Positions 34,104 through 43,754 of a DNA stretch of 64,000 bases are shown here, one piece after another. The notes below the pieces were generated by a model that did not search any database, was not told the DNA's origin, and worked only from the letters and a program-made list of their open reading frames with translations. Positions within the stretch are counted from its first letter, which is position 1. Each line of letters opens with the position of its first letter. The DNA is from Sphingobium sp. SCG-1. GTDB lineage: Bacteria; Pseudomonadota; Alphaproteobacteria; Sphingomonadales; Sphingomonadaceae. The position numbers and the translations under genes were made by a program. The DNA is taken from positions 1 to 64,000 of the forward strand of contig NZ_CP026373.1 in assembly GCF_002953135.1 (NCBI RefSeq), in the 5' to 3' direction.

Positions 34104-35716
34104 GTGTCCAAATGGCCGTCATTCTCCATCACGGACTTCCGCGGACGGGCCCTGCCGGAGGCAGGTATCCTAGCCGGCTATGCCGCGCTAATCGACACCT
34201 ATGACCTGAAACTGCCGCTGCCGCATCATATGGTCGCCTTGGGCGAGCGCCACCGCCCATCGTCCAACGACAGCTGGACGATGCTCAGTCCGCGCCAGGC
34301 CCCGAGCCGACGCTCGAAGGTCATCTGATATTTGCCCTGAAGCGCGAGGGGCTGGACCTGATGGTACTCGCCCGGCTGTTCGCCGTCATCGACGGGCGCG
34401 AGATCACGCAGATGGTGCGCGCGACACCCACCGGCACCTTCGCCCGCCGCTTATGGTTCCTCTATGAATGGCTGACCGGCCGGGAGCTCGATCTGCCCAA
34501 TCTGGGGAAGCTCGGTCTCGTCCCGGTCGTCGATCCTGCACAGCAGTTCGCGCTCGACGGCGGCGAACCGTCGGCCCGCCACAAAGTCATCGACAATCTG
34601 CCGGGGACACCCGCATTCTGCCCGATGGTCTGGCGCACGCCAGCGCTCGTCGCTGCTTCTGCCAAGCGGCTCGACCTCCGCGCCCGCGCCGCCGTCGATC
34701 GCATCAATCCCGATCTCGTCGCGCGCGCCGCGGCTTTCATGCTGCTCAACGATTCCAAATCCTCCTTCGCCATCGAAGGCGAGCGGCCGTCAGGCAACCG
34801 CACCGTGCGCTGGGGGCAGGCGATCGCCCAGGCGGGCACCGGCCAGTTGACGCTGGCCGAACTCGACCGCCTCCAGCGCATCGTAATCGGCGATGCCCGC
34901 TTCGTGCCCCTGGGCCTGCGCACCGAAGGCGGATTCGTCGGCACCCATGACCGTGACACCAACGACCCCATTCCCGATCATATCAGCGCGCGCCATGAGG
35001 ATCTGCGAGACCTGGTCGACGGCATCGTCGCCTATGCCGACCGCACGCTCGCCGGCGGCTATGATCCGGTCGTGGCCGCCAGCGCGCTCGCCTTCGGCTT
35101 CGTCTATGTTCATCCCTTCGCCGACGGCAATGGACGCATTCATCGCTGGCTGATCCACCATGCGCTGGCCGCCGCCCATTATAATCCGCCGGGCCTCATC
35201 TTTCCGGTGAGCGCTGCGATCCTGCGGCGGATCGATGATTATCGCCAGGTGCTGCAAAGCTACTCGCATGCGCTCCTTCCCGAAATCTCATGGTCGCGCA
35301 CGGCCCTGGGCAATGTCGAGGTTGTGAACGAGACCGCCGATTTTTACCGGTTTTTCGACGCCAGCCTGCACAGCCATTTTCTCTACGAATGTGTCGAGCA
35401 GACCATTATGGAAGATTTGCCCGCCGAGGTGCGCTTTCTCAAGGCGTTCGACCGGTTCAACCGCGGCGTCCAGCAACTCGTCGATATGCCGAGCGCAAAG
35501 GTCGAACTGCTGCGCAAGTTCCTGGCCCAGCACGAAGGGCACCTCTCGGGCCGCGCGCGCGACCGTGAGTTCGCGGTGCTCAGCGATAACGAGGCGAGCG
35601 AGATCGAGACATTATATCGCGACACGTTCGAGGCCAGCGATGCCGAAAAGATCGACGTCGAGCTTCTGCCGGCGCCCGGTGGTCGCGTTGACGAGAGCTT
35701 CAGACCGTCATCCTGA
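34104..35716 (+). pseudogene. Fic-domain AMP-transferase, frameshifted near codon 67
   Basis: The N-terminal part (34104-34328) reads AGILAGYAALIDTYDLKLPLPHHMVALGE and ends early; the rest is open in another frame up to 35716. Deleting one base from a run of Cs near 34300 explains it: restoring a base gives PEPTLEGHLIFALKREGLDLMVLARLF, joining both parts into about 535 residues. The Fic motif HPFADGNGRIHRW is intact, and SSFAIEGE is the inhibitory S-x-x-x-E-G helix, so the ancestral protein was an autoinhibited AMPylase. A shortened product from ATG 34361 (451 residues) keeps the whole Fic domain and might still be made. A sequencing error is possible. Confidence 0.78.
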
Positions 35717-35934
35717 TCGCCCGGTCGTCAGCTTTTTTCACCCGTTTGCCTGCAGCTCTGCGCGGGCACGTGGCTCAGCGGCTGTCCCGGTAAGCGATAG
35801 GCTTCTGTCCCATGGCCGCTGCCGTGCGCGTTCGAACGTCGCAGTTGTGGGCACGATTGGAAATCGATCGGCTGAAGTCTGGGATCGGGGTGCCTTACCG
35901 CACGGCCCACGCCGAGGGCTTCAGCCTCGCTGGG

Positions 35935-37491
35935 TCACTCTGAAATCTTCGCGATGATCCGATCGACCAGCGCCTTGGCCGCCACGCGGTTCTGCGAGCA
36001 CTCATAAATGAGCTCGAAGAAACGCTGATATTGGCCGCGCTCCTTGGGCTTCAGAAACGCGAGTGGATCGACGCTGCCGAGGTCCGCCAGTTCGCTCAGC
36101 GCCGACCGCGCGTGCGCCACCTTGTCGACGATCGGTGCAGTCGCCTCGCTCGCCGCGGCGAGCTGTTCGGCCTTGTCGATCTGTCCTTCGATCTCGCGCA
36201 CCAGCCGCGTGCGCGCCGCCGGGGTGACGCTGTTCTGACGCAGAAGATCGAGGCTTCCCGAGGTCGCCTCGAGCGCCAGTTCCAGATCGCGCTGGGCCTT
36301 GCGCTGCACCGAGCTCGTCCGGCAGCGGTGCGCAATGTCGCGAAAATGCGGCCCCAGGTGGTTCACCAAATTGGCGAAATGCGCATTCTGCTCGAAATGA
36401 TCCCTCCGCGCATTGGGCACGATCCGCCGATCGAGCACATGGAGCTCCCCGACGGTCCAGCTATTGAAGCGCGATTCGGGAAATTCCTGTTCGAGCAGCG
36501 CATCGCCGCCGACCTGGATGTCGCCGACGCGCAGCCGAAACCCCTTCTGGAGCGTCGCGGTCGCAAGCGCGCCCTCATAGTCATGATGAAGGAACCAGCC
36601 GACTGCGCCGACGGTGCCATCGATGTCGGGCACGTCGATGAAGCTGACCGCGTGCACCGCGAGCGGCGTCTTATTGCCATTCGCGATCATATCGCGATGC
36701 GGACGGTACACCGGGCCGTCGATGCCGCTCACCGTCAGTGCCAGTGGCGCCTGCACGACATTTTGGGCAAGCCTTGCGGTGATCGCCGCGCCATGGCTGA
36801 ACGCGGGTGAGAAGGGGAGGGGCGCAACCTGCGCGAGATAATCGGCGATGGCGTTCGGATTGAGGAGCGGATCGCCCCGCAACCGCACGATGCCCCGCAG
36901 CTCGACCTCGAAGAAATGCTCGGGATAGTCTTCACCCGCGATGTCCTTGACCGTGACGATCCGCTCGATCAGCGCGCGGATGTCATTGGGTCCATCGGTC
37001 TCGCGCATCAGCGCCTTGAGCATGCGCCCGTCCCAGCACAATTCCCGAACCGACTCACTCTTGTCACTGCGCGAGCGGAACAGCAGATCCTGCGCATAAG
37101 CGAGGCCGGCGAGGCGCCCGACGCCGCGAAAGCCGCGCGCATCGGTACCGCGCTTCGCGCTGGCGCCCAGCGCCGTCAGCCGCTTCACGAATGTATCGCC
37201 GCCCAAGCCGACGCCATTGTCGCGAATCCTGACCGAGCGGGGCTTGCTGTCGATCTCGATATGGACCGTGCCGGGTGCGACCTGATCCAGCGCACCCGTG
37301 CGACGTGCCTGCTCGATCCCATCGGCGGCATTCTGAACATATTCGCGAAATATGCTCATCGGATCGACATACATGGCGCTCGAAACCAGCTCGAGCAGGT
37401 CATTGCCGATGATGATGTCCTCGGCGTTCACGCGGCTCGCGCTCGTTCCGGTCTTCGCCCTGAGCCGCGATGCGGCCGCCCCCATCGTCAC
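35935..37491 (-). CDS. HSP90-like GHKL ATPase (copy 1)
   Basis: 518 residues. The Bergerat-fold ATPase domain is N-terminal: N box FREYVQNAADGIEQAR (catalytic Glu and Mg-binding Asn) near residue 50, G1 RIRDNGVGLG near 90, and G2 RGFRGVGRLAG near 118. Later, VPNARRDHFEQ near 355 matches the middle domain of HSP90-like conflict proteins. The C-terminal 150 residues are coiled-coil-like. Its GTG start overlaps the radical SAM stop (GTGA), so it is translated from the same mRNA. It is a paralogue of the second GHKL gene in the operon, which has the same length. Confidence 0.83.
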   Translation of the reverse strand: MTMGAAASRLRAKTGTSASRVNAEDIIIGNDLLELVSSAMYVDPMSIFREYVQNAADGIEQARRTGALDQVAPGTVHIEIDSKPRSVRIRDNGVGLGGDTFVKRLTALGASAKRGTDARGFRGVGRLAGLAYAQDLLFRSRSDKSESVRELCWDGRMLKALMRETDGPNDIRALIERIVTVKDIAGEDYPEHFFEVELRGIVRLRGDPLLNPNAIADYLAQVAPLPFSPAFSHGAAITARLAQNVVQAPLALTVSGIDGPVYRPHRDMIANGNKTPLAVHAVSFIDVPDIDGTVGAVGWFLHHDYEGALATATLQKGFRLRVGDIQVGGDALLEQEFPESRFNSWTVGELHVLDRRIVPNARRDHFEQNAHFANLVNHLGPHFRDIAHRCRTSSVQRKAQRDLELALEATSGSLDLLRQNSVTPAARTRLVREIEGQIDKAEQLAAASEATAPIVDKVAHARSALSELADLGSVDPLAFLKPKERGQYQRFFELIYECSQNRVAAKALVDRIIAKISE

Positions 37492-39104
37492 GCCGCAGCC
37501 CTCTCGTTCATCACGTCCCGCACCACAATATCTTCGTCATAGTCGAGGCCCGCATCCTCGACCCGTTCATCGTCCGGAATGCCGATGTCGATCGGTGTCG
37601 CAGCGTAGGCCTTTCGCTTCGCCCAGATGTCGAGCAGCTCCGCCTTGGGCACCGGAACATAGAAAGGTAGGATGCGCGCGACCGCCCGGCTCGTGGCCTG
37701 TCCCGGCAACCGCACGAAGTCGCGCGGATCGCAGGACGACAGAAGCTGCAGCAACTCGGCCCGTTCGGCGGCATCGAGCCTGGCAAAGGCTTCCCGGAAC
37801 TCGCCCAGGCGATGCCGCCCGTCATATTCCTCATACCAGTCGCGGTTGAAGATGAAGTCGTGCGGCAAGGTCAGGATCGACTCGAACTCGGCAAAGGTGT
37901 CGCCAAAGGCACGACGGAAAAAGGCCGGCTCGCCGCTCACGACGCCGTGCGTCGCCTGCAGCACGATCTGGAGCGAGCGCAGCTGATAGCGTGTCCACTT
38001 CTCGCCGATATGACCGCGGTCAGGCCGATTGGTCGGCTGATAGCGCATCGGGAAGGACCAGACCCGCACGCCCAGTTCCTCATTGAGCGTCACGTTGAGC
38101 CGCATCCGCTCGAAGAGGTCGGCCGGATTGTCGTGGAAATTATAGAGCATATAGTTCGACAGTTCTGTCAGCCCATATTCCGCCGCATAGCGGACCGCCT
38201 GCTCATAGGGCTTCTTCACGCCAAGATGATCGAATGCGATCCGCAAGGGCTTGAGGCAGATCGTTGCTAGTTCGCGCAGATACATAGGGTCCTTGCACAG
38301 GATCCGCGCGTCCACCCCCTGGTTGAAATCGACGCGGCGCTGGACCGGCGTGCGCGCGCCTTCGCGCAGCAGCTTGGCGCCAGGCACGAAGCCGAGATCT
38401 CGGATTTCGGCGATGATGTCCTTAAACTTCGCCGAGGCGACTACATTATTGTCCATCAAAATGAGGTCCTTCTTCGGACCATAGAGTCTGTCGATCGACT
38501 GGACGAGTGCGGTCAGCGATTCTGTGTCGCGCAAGGCGCCCTCGAGCTTGGGCACGCCGCAGAAGTGGCATTTGCGAATACAGCCGCGCGAACAATAGGC
38601 AAAATAGGCGTCGCGCACCGGATAGCGATACTCGATCTGCTCAAGGATCCCATAATCAGGCACCAGATTCTCGATCGGTTCGCCCGCGACATCATCGGCG
38701 TAGAATTCCTCGCTGAACGCATCGAGCTGCAGCGCCAACGCGGGTGCATCCGAAAGCAGCCCCTGGATGAACCGGGCGCCATGCCAGCGCCGCTCTTCCA
38801 GGAAGCGCTCATGCATCAGCGAGGCGGCGATCCCTCCGACGAAGACCTTGTCGGGTTGGCCGTTCGATGCCTCGATGGCGAAGTCGATTGTCTCGCTGAT
38901 CTTGGGATATTCGAAGCTGAACAATGTCGTGACATAGATACGGTCCCACGCCTGCTTCAGCACCGAACGGTCATTTCCCTTGATGAAGCGGACCCGGTCC
39001 TTCTTGCCATGCGGCCCATGATATTGGGCGATCTTCATCAAGCCCAACGGGGGATATTTATTCTTGTAGCCCGGCTCGATCAGCAGGATGTTCTTGTTAG
39101 CCAT
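37488..39104 (-). CDS. Radical SAM protein with B12-binding-like N-terminus
   Basis: 538 residues from ATG 39104, which lies eight bases inside the end of the DGQHR gene. The N-terminus (ILLIEPGYKNKYPPLGLMKIA) resembles cobalamin-binding-domain radical SAM enzymes, where PPLGL is typical. The cluster motif is YCSRGCIRKCHFCGVP near residue 175: C-x3-C-x2-C within it binds 4Fe-4S and SAM, with one extra upstream Cys. The C-terminal 250 residues are unrecognised. Radical SAM enzymes can methylate or otherwise modify nucleic acids, proteins or small molecules. Here it sits between a DndB-like protein and a GHKL ATPase; substrate unknown. Confidence 0.82.
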   Translation of the reverse strand: MANKNILLIEPGYKNKYPPLGLMKIAQYHGPHGKKDRVRFIKGNDRSVLKQAWDRIYVTTLFSFEYPKISETIDFAIEASNGQPDKVFVGGIAASLMHERFLEERRWHGARFIQGLLSDAPALALQLDAFSEEFYADDVAGEPIENLVPDYGILEQIEYRYPVRDAYFAYCSRGCIRKCHFCGVPKLEGALRDTESLTALVQSIDRLYGPKKDLILMDNNVVASAKFKDIIAEIRDLGFVPGAKLLREGARTPVQRRVDFNQGVDARILCKDPMYLRELATICLKPLRIAFDHLGVKKPYEQAVRYAAEYGLTELSNYMLYNFHDNPADLFERMRLNVTLNEELGVRVWSFPMRYQPTNRPDRGHIGEKWTRYQLRSLQIVLQATHGVVSGEPAFFRRAFGDTFAEFESILTLPHDFIFNRDWYEEYDGRHRLGEFREAFARLDAAERAELLQLLSSCDPRDFVRLPGQATSRAVARILPFYVPVPKAELLDIWAKRKAYAATPIDIGIPDDERVEDAGLDYDEDIVVRDVMNERAAA

Positions 39105-40224
39105 TGGATACCAGCCTGACCGATTTCTTGCGCCGCGTCGTTCGGATCCGGTCGCGAAGCTCGTTCGCGCCCTCTTCGCCGCCCAAGCCCTTCCCCATGC
39201 CCTTCGACGTCCAGTCGATGTCATGAACGAAATCCCCCAGCGCATTGACGAAATAGCGGCGGTCGACACGCTGCTGATCCGGCGCCTCGATATAGAGGTC
39301 GGCGGCAAGGTCCGAGAGCGCATAGACGCCGATGCCCTTGGTCAGGATGTGCTTGCGGCTGTCATTCCACTGATCGGGCAGCACCTCCGCGACCGCGCGC
39401 CAGAAGTTGAGCAGCACCGTGGCGCAATGCTCAGGCGAGCGCGTCTTCAAGATCTTGCTCGTGTTGATGAACCGCGCGGCGGCCTTCTGCATCGTGCGCA
39501 GGGACGCGCGCCGCAAAAGCCCCGATGTGCTGTTGCCGCCAAGGTCCAGCCGCCGGTACCAGGGCGACGCTTCTTCATTATGGAGATGCAGCGCCGCGAA
39601 CAGCTCTGGCCGATCCTTCGCCAGATCATCGGCGATCTGGGCGTCATGGAAATCCAGAAGGCTGGTGCTCAGCCCCTTGGCCTTGCCGTTGATCGTCAGG
39701 AAGACCTCGGTCTCCTCGCGGACCGTCAGCCCCATATAAATCATGAAGGGCAGGGAGACATCGAGCTCGTCCATATGCCCCAGACGATGCTGACAATCGA
39801 CCTGGGCGAGAATCTTGCCTGCAGCCTCCGCGATCGTCAGGACCGCCGTGCCGTCCCCGCGTTCCGCGACGTCCCAAGCGCCTTCGTCATTGGGACGCAG
39901 GTTCAGCGTCAAGGGCGGCGTCGAACTTTGCGGAAGCCGGATATAGCGCCGGAAATCCTGGCTGTGCCGAGCGTTGAACCGGCGCTGATAGCCCTGTCCG
40001 GTATCCTCGTTCAGAATGTCGGCGAAGCTGTGCCGGAACAGAAGCGCTGCTGGCGCGAAGCCCATCAGCACCTTTCGGTCGGCAGAATTGCCAATGACAC
40101 ACTGTATTTTGGTCATTCCTGTCCCGACGAATTTGCATTTCTGGAATGCATATTCGTCGGTAGCACCCTGCACGTCAAGGTGCCAGCGATATAATAGGCT
40201 CTGTGCGCCGCTATGGAGCGGCAA
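39097..40224 (-). CDS. DGQHR-domain (DndB-like) protein
   Basis: 375 residues from a TTG at 40224; an ATG at 40116 would give a 339-residue protein lacking the first beta strands. The family motif DGQHR appears as VDCQHRLGHM near residue 140, with Gly replaced by Cys. A later FLTINGKAKGLSTSLLDFH matches the conserved stretch after the motif. DGQHR proteins include DndB, the regulator of DNA phosphorothioation, and related proteins of other DNA-modification systems. Starts ten bases after the second GHKL gene and overlaps the radical SAM gene. Confidence 0.75.
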   Translation of the reverse strand: MPLHSGAQSLLYRWHLDVQGATDEYAFQKCKFVGTGMTKIQCVIGNSADRKVLMGFAPAALLFRHSFADILNEDTGQGYQRRFNARHSQDFRRYIRLPQSSTPPLTLNLRPNDEGAWDVAERGDGTAVLTIAEAAGKILAQVDCQHRLGHMDELDVSLPFMIYMGLTVREETEVFLTINGKAKGLSTSLLDFHDAQIADDLAKDRPELFAALHLHNEEASPWYRRLDLGGNSTSGLLRRASLRTMQKAAARFINTSKILKTRSPEHCATVLLNFWRAVAEVLPDQWNDSRKHILTKGIGVYALSDLAADLYIEAPDQQRVDRRYFVNALGDFVHDIDWTSKGMGKGLGGEEGANELRDRIRTTRRKKSVRLVSNG

Positions 40225-40233
40225 TGCGCGCGC

Positions 40234-41790
40234 TTATCGCTGGGGCCAGTCATATTCGTCGCGAATGATCGCGCGAACGGCGGCCAGACAGGGCAGTTCG
40301 AGACGCCGTTCGAACAGCACCAGCAATTCGTCGAGCAATTTGTCCTGCAGTTGTTGCTCGACCTCGTCGGTCAGTCCCTTGGCCGGCGGCGCCAGCTTTC
40401 CCACCGCTTCGGTCTTCATGTCGGTGAGCTGGGACCCCAGATGCTGAAGCTCCGCTAGTGTGGCCGGCTCCGCATTTTTCGAGGCTTTCGCGACCTCGCC
40501 CTGCAACTTCGTGACCGCCGCCGACAATGTCAACGTGCGGTCGGTGCTCTTGAAATCGTTGCGGCGAAGCCCGGAGAGATCCGATTCCAGCCGAGTCGAC
40601 TTCTCCCGAAGCTTTTCTAGGGTCAGCTGGCCCAGATTCGACGTCGACTGCGCCCAGCTTCCCGCCTCCTTGCAGATCGATGCCGCGATTTCCCGCCGCA
40701 TGTCGGTCCAACTCTTCGTTTCCTCGAACCCGTCTCGCCGCGCATTGGGGATGACCACCTTGAGATCGACGAAGATCTCGCCGACCACCCAGCCTTGATA
40801 GCGCTCGTTCGATTTGGCGGAAAAGCGCCGGAATATGTCCGCCACGACATCCGTGCCGTCTATCTGGATGTTCTTGGCGCGGACCCGCACGCCCCGCACG
40901 GTCGGGTCTAGGAAAGTGCCTGTGACATCCTTCTTGCCCATCCAGCCCCACCAATGCGCATATCGAAAGATCTCGATTGCAACCAAGGGCGCATGCTCTG
41001 GGGCGTTCTCGACTTCGTACAGCGCGCCATAGGGCTTGCGCACCTCGCTGACGGCGCCTGTCTCCGAATGGATCTCGATCCTAACGGTCTCGATCGGGAT
41101 ACCGCCCTCGCGCGCCGCCGCCTTGAGCTTCGCTACGAAGGGAAAGTCGCCGGCGTAGGGCACTGGCGCGACCTGGGATAGGAAGCCGCGGATCGCCTCG
41201 GGCGAGGTGCATTCCTCAGGCGCTTCCGTAAAGCCGCGCAGCGCGACCTCGAAAAAGGGCGCCGCAGCCCCGTCCCAATCGACCACGGTCGCCTTCACGC
41301 AACGGCGCAGCACCTCCTCGGCGGTATGCTCATTGCCATGCTCGGGCGACATCATGTGCCGCATCTTCTTGGCATCGAACGTGACGATGGTCGCCTCGGC
41401 CTCGCCCGCCGCTTTGGTCGTGAAGATCACCTCGTCGCTGAAGGTGATGCCGGCCAGCCGGCCGATGCCCCGAAAGCCCGCGTCGGATCGGAAATCCTTG
41501 CGTGATGCGCCAATGGAGGTGAGCGTGCTGCTGGCGTGCGCCACGGGCAGGCCCGCGCCATTGTCTCGGATCTTGAGGCCGCGCAGGTCCGCATCATAGC
41601 AGACCGTGATCAGGCCCTCGCCCGGCGCCAGGAGCTTCTGCTCGATCGCGCTCTGGATCGAATCGAAGCCATTCTGGACATATTCGCGCAACGCATTGCG
41701 CGACTCGCCGTACATGCCGACGGTCAGCGTCTCGAGCACGAAGCCGCCAAAATAGGGCTGGACCGGTATCTCTCGTGGCTGGCTCATCAC
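40234..41790 (-). CDS. HSP90-like GHKL ATPase (copy 2)
   Basis: 518 residues from GTG 41790, which overlaps the PIN gene stop (GTGA); the next codon is ATG. GHKL motifs: LREYVQNGFDSIQSA near residue 33, KIRDNGAGLP near 73, GFRGIGRLAG near 105, and VIPNARRDGFEE near 360. The C-terminal part from 390 is a long coiled coil with heptad-like Leu/Glu/Lys. It parallels copy 1 domain by domain, which suggests a heterodimeric ATPase made of two divergent subunits. Confidence 0.83.
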   Translation of the reverse strand: MMSQPREIPVQPYFGGFVLETLTVGMYGESRNALREYVQNGFDSIQSAIEQKLLAPGEGLITVCYDADLRGLKIRDNGAGLPVAHASSTLTSIGASRKDFRSDAGFRGIGRLAGITFSDEVIFTTKAAGEAEATIVTFDAKKMRHMMSPEHGNEHTAEEVLRRCVKATVVDWDGAAAPFFEVALRGFTEAPEECTSPEAIRGFLSQVAPVPYAGDFPFVAKLKAAAREGGIPIETVRIEIHSETGAVSEVRKPYGALYEVENAPEHAPLVAIEIFRYAHWWGWMGKKDVTGTFLDPTVRGVRVRAKNIQIDGTDVVADIFRRFSAKSNERYQGWVVGEIFVDLKVVIPNARRDGFEETKSWTDMRREIAASICKEAGSWAQSTSNLGQLTLEKLREKSTRLESDLSGLRRNDFKSTDRTLTLSAAVTKLQGEVAKASKNAEPATLAELQHLGSQLTDMKTEAVGKLAPPAKGLTDEVEQQLQDKLLDELLVLFERRLELPCLAAVRAIIRDEYDWPQR

Positions 41791-43754
41791 TCTGCCTCTG
41801 CGCTTTGGAACTCAAAAACGCTGCTTGGCGCTTTGAACCCTGAATATTCCTCTAAACTGAACGCTGTCGTGACGCCCGTCTCGGCGACTATCTGCGCGCG
41901 CGGGAGGGCATAGAGCTCGGCGATATGGTCGAGCAATAGCTCCGGTCGCGCCTCGCCGTCGGCAAAGCGCATCTGCAGGCGCAACGCCGGATCGCCTTGG
42001 GCGGGTGTCAGCAGTTGATGGTCACCGAGCCAAAGCGCCCGCAACGACAGCGGCGCGGCCAGATCAGTGTCGACCTCCATCCGCACGACGATCTGCGGCG
42101 CTTCCGGATCGGGCAGGTAGACCGGCCAGCGCTCGGCGCGTGTCGTGCGCGCGCGCAACGTGGCGATGGGGAGGCTCGCGAAATCGCACCCCTGATACCC
42201 GAAGATCCGCTGCATGGCGGGGGATCCCGGCGTCGCGCGGAACGCATTGCCATCGCTTTCAAGATAGGCCGCCGCCAACAGACCGAAATAGACGAACCCC
42301 GCCGTGGCCGGCGGCAATTGTTCGACTAGTGTCGCCAGCTCTGTGACGGCCGACTCCAAAATAGCGCGATCGAGCGCCTCCAGTCCCAGGTGCCGCGCGA
42401 CGCCGACGAGGCCGATATGATCGAGCCCCGCCAGCGCTCCATCGCGCAGGAGCCGCGCCAGCGATGCATTGTCCGCCGCTGCCCGTTCCAACAGCGCGAT
42501 GGCGGCCGGCAGGCCTGCAACCGTCTGCCGCTTTGCGCCTTTGGTTTCGACCAGCGCGCGTCGGAGCTTCGCTTCGGACACCGCGAGCCCGGCAGGATCG
42601 ACGAACAGGACCCCGGCCTTGCGCGCGTCCGACGCCCTGACTGCCTCGCGGGCTTTGATTGTCCGCTCGGTCTCCTCGGTACGAAGCTCCGCTTCGGTCT
42701 TCGGCGTAGTTGGCGGCGGGGGCTTCGCCGCGGCGATGAACGCTTCGCCAGGCAGGCCCCTAACATCGAACAGCGTCGACAAACGCCTGTGATCGAGCAG
42801 CATCAGGTCGCGCACGCCGGCGCGCTGGGCAGCCTCGAACACCAGCGTCGGATGGGCGGGAGGCTCGCCGGTCGCCGTGCCGTCGCCGCCTGCGGCCGGC
42901 AACGTACCGCCCATGCGCCAGTCATTCTTCACGTCCTTGGTGAGGATCACGATGGCGTTGGCGCGCCGCATCCGGGCCTCGTCCAGTATCTCCTTCCAGA
43001 AAATGAGATCGCCCCAGCGATTGCTGCCCACGACCTCCGGCGCCTTGTCGCTTCCACTCGCCTTGCCGCTCACGACTTCCGTCTTGTTGCGATCCTGAAA
43101 GCCGGGCGGGACCCGTCCGGTGAAGCGCGCCTCGGCAATCCCCTCGATCGACTCGAAATAATCGAAAACGCCGCTGTTCCGCATCGCATGCCGGTTGGCG
43201 AAATCGATAACCGTTGCAGCATGACGCGCATAGCTTGGTCCCCAATGGCGCGCATGCTCGATCACCGCACGCGTCGAGCGCATGGCCTCACGCGCCTCAT
43301 TGCGCTGGGCCTGTGCGCTCGCTGCGCCCGCCAAAGGCTCACTCAGCAAGGGCCAGATCAGATCGAAGCTCTTCTTGGCCAGCCGCTCGAACTCCTCGAG
43401 CGTGCTGGTCAGCTCGCGCGCGACCGTCCCTTCGACATGATGGCGGTAGAGTTCGTGCGCCGACCAGACCGGAACATGAAGGCGGCCGGCGGCCGTCGTC
43501 TCCATCCACTCTATAAGCTCGCGGCGCGGTGCCTCGCCGATGCGGATCATCCACATGAGAAACGACGTGTCGATGAAGATATGGGTCCGGCTGTCGTCGA
43601 GAAGTCTTCCCGCCTTCTCCGCAAAAGCCCGGCTGTCCTCTGATTCCAGCGGAACGAACAACCCGGCCGCATCGCCCGGTCGCCGACGCGCGAGACGCCC
43701 CTTAAACCCTTGGGGCGCAGACTGGGACAGCCAGGCGCTGACCATGGTCCTCAT
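41787..43754 (-). CDS. PIN-like domain protein, first gene of the island operon
   Basis: 655 residues from ATG 43754; the frame stays open another 120 codons upstream, so the start is uncertain. Residues about 40-320 form a PIN-like nuclease domain: HIFIDTSFLMW with the first acidic residue, and GDLIFWKEILDEA followed by AIVILTKDVKNDWRM, the pattern of the PIN-like (PF18476-type) family. Toward the C-terminus there is a helical region and a domain with LPDPEAPQIVVRMEV. PIN domains cleave RNA. As the leading gene of five overlapping genes it is the likely effector of a defence-type system. Confidence 0.75.
   Translation of the reverse strand: MRTMVSAWLSQSAPQGFKGRLARRRPGDAAGLFVPLESEDSRAFAEKAGRLLDDSRTHIFIDTSFLMWMIRIGEAPRRELIEWMETTAAGRLHVPVWSAHELYRHHVEGTVARELTSTLEEFERLAKKSFDLIWPLLSEPLAGAASAQAQRNEAREAMRSTRAVIEHARHWGPSYARHAATVIDFANRHAMRNSGVFDYFESIEGIAEARFTGRVPPGFQDRNKTEVVSGKASGSDKAPEVVGSNRWGDLIFWKEILDEARMRRANAIVILTKDVKNDWRMGGTLPAAGGDGTATGEPPAHPTLVFEAAQRAGVRDLMLLDHRRLSTLFDVRGLPGEAFIAAAKPPPPTTPKTEAELRTEETERTIKAREAVRASDARKAGVLFVDPAGLAVSEAKLRRALVETKGAKRQTVAGLPAAIALLERAAADNASLARLLRDGALAGLDHIGLVGVARHLGLEALDRAILESAVTELATLVEQLPPATAGFVYFGLLAAAYLESDGNAFRATPGSPAMQRIFGYQGCDFASLPIATLRARTTRAERWPVYLPDPEAPQIVVRMEVDTDLAAPLSLRALWLGDHQLLTPAQGDPALRLQMRFADGEARPELLLDHIAELYALPRAQIVAETGVTTAFSLEEYSGFKAPSSVFEFQSAEAE

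Noticed and set aside
34361..35716. Annotating Fic as a normal intact 451-aa gene
   Set aside because: The upstream frame encodes the matching N-terminal region with a one-base shift, which shows a broken longer gene.
35935..43754. Naming the island operon as Dnd, Ssp, Dpd, BREX or DISARM
   Set aside because: Only the DGQHR protein recalls Dnd; none of the cysteine desulfurase, DndC/D/E, PglX/PglZ, Tgt-like or DISARM genes are present.
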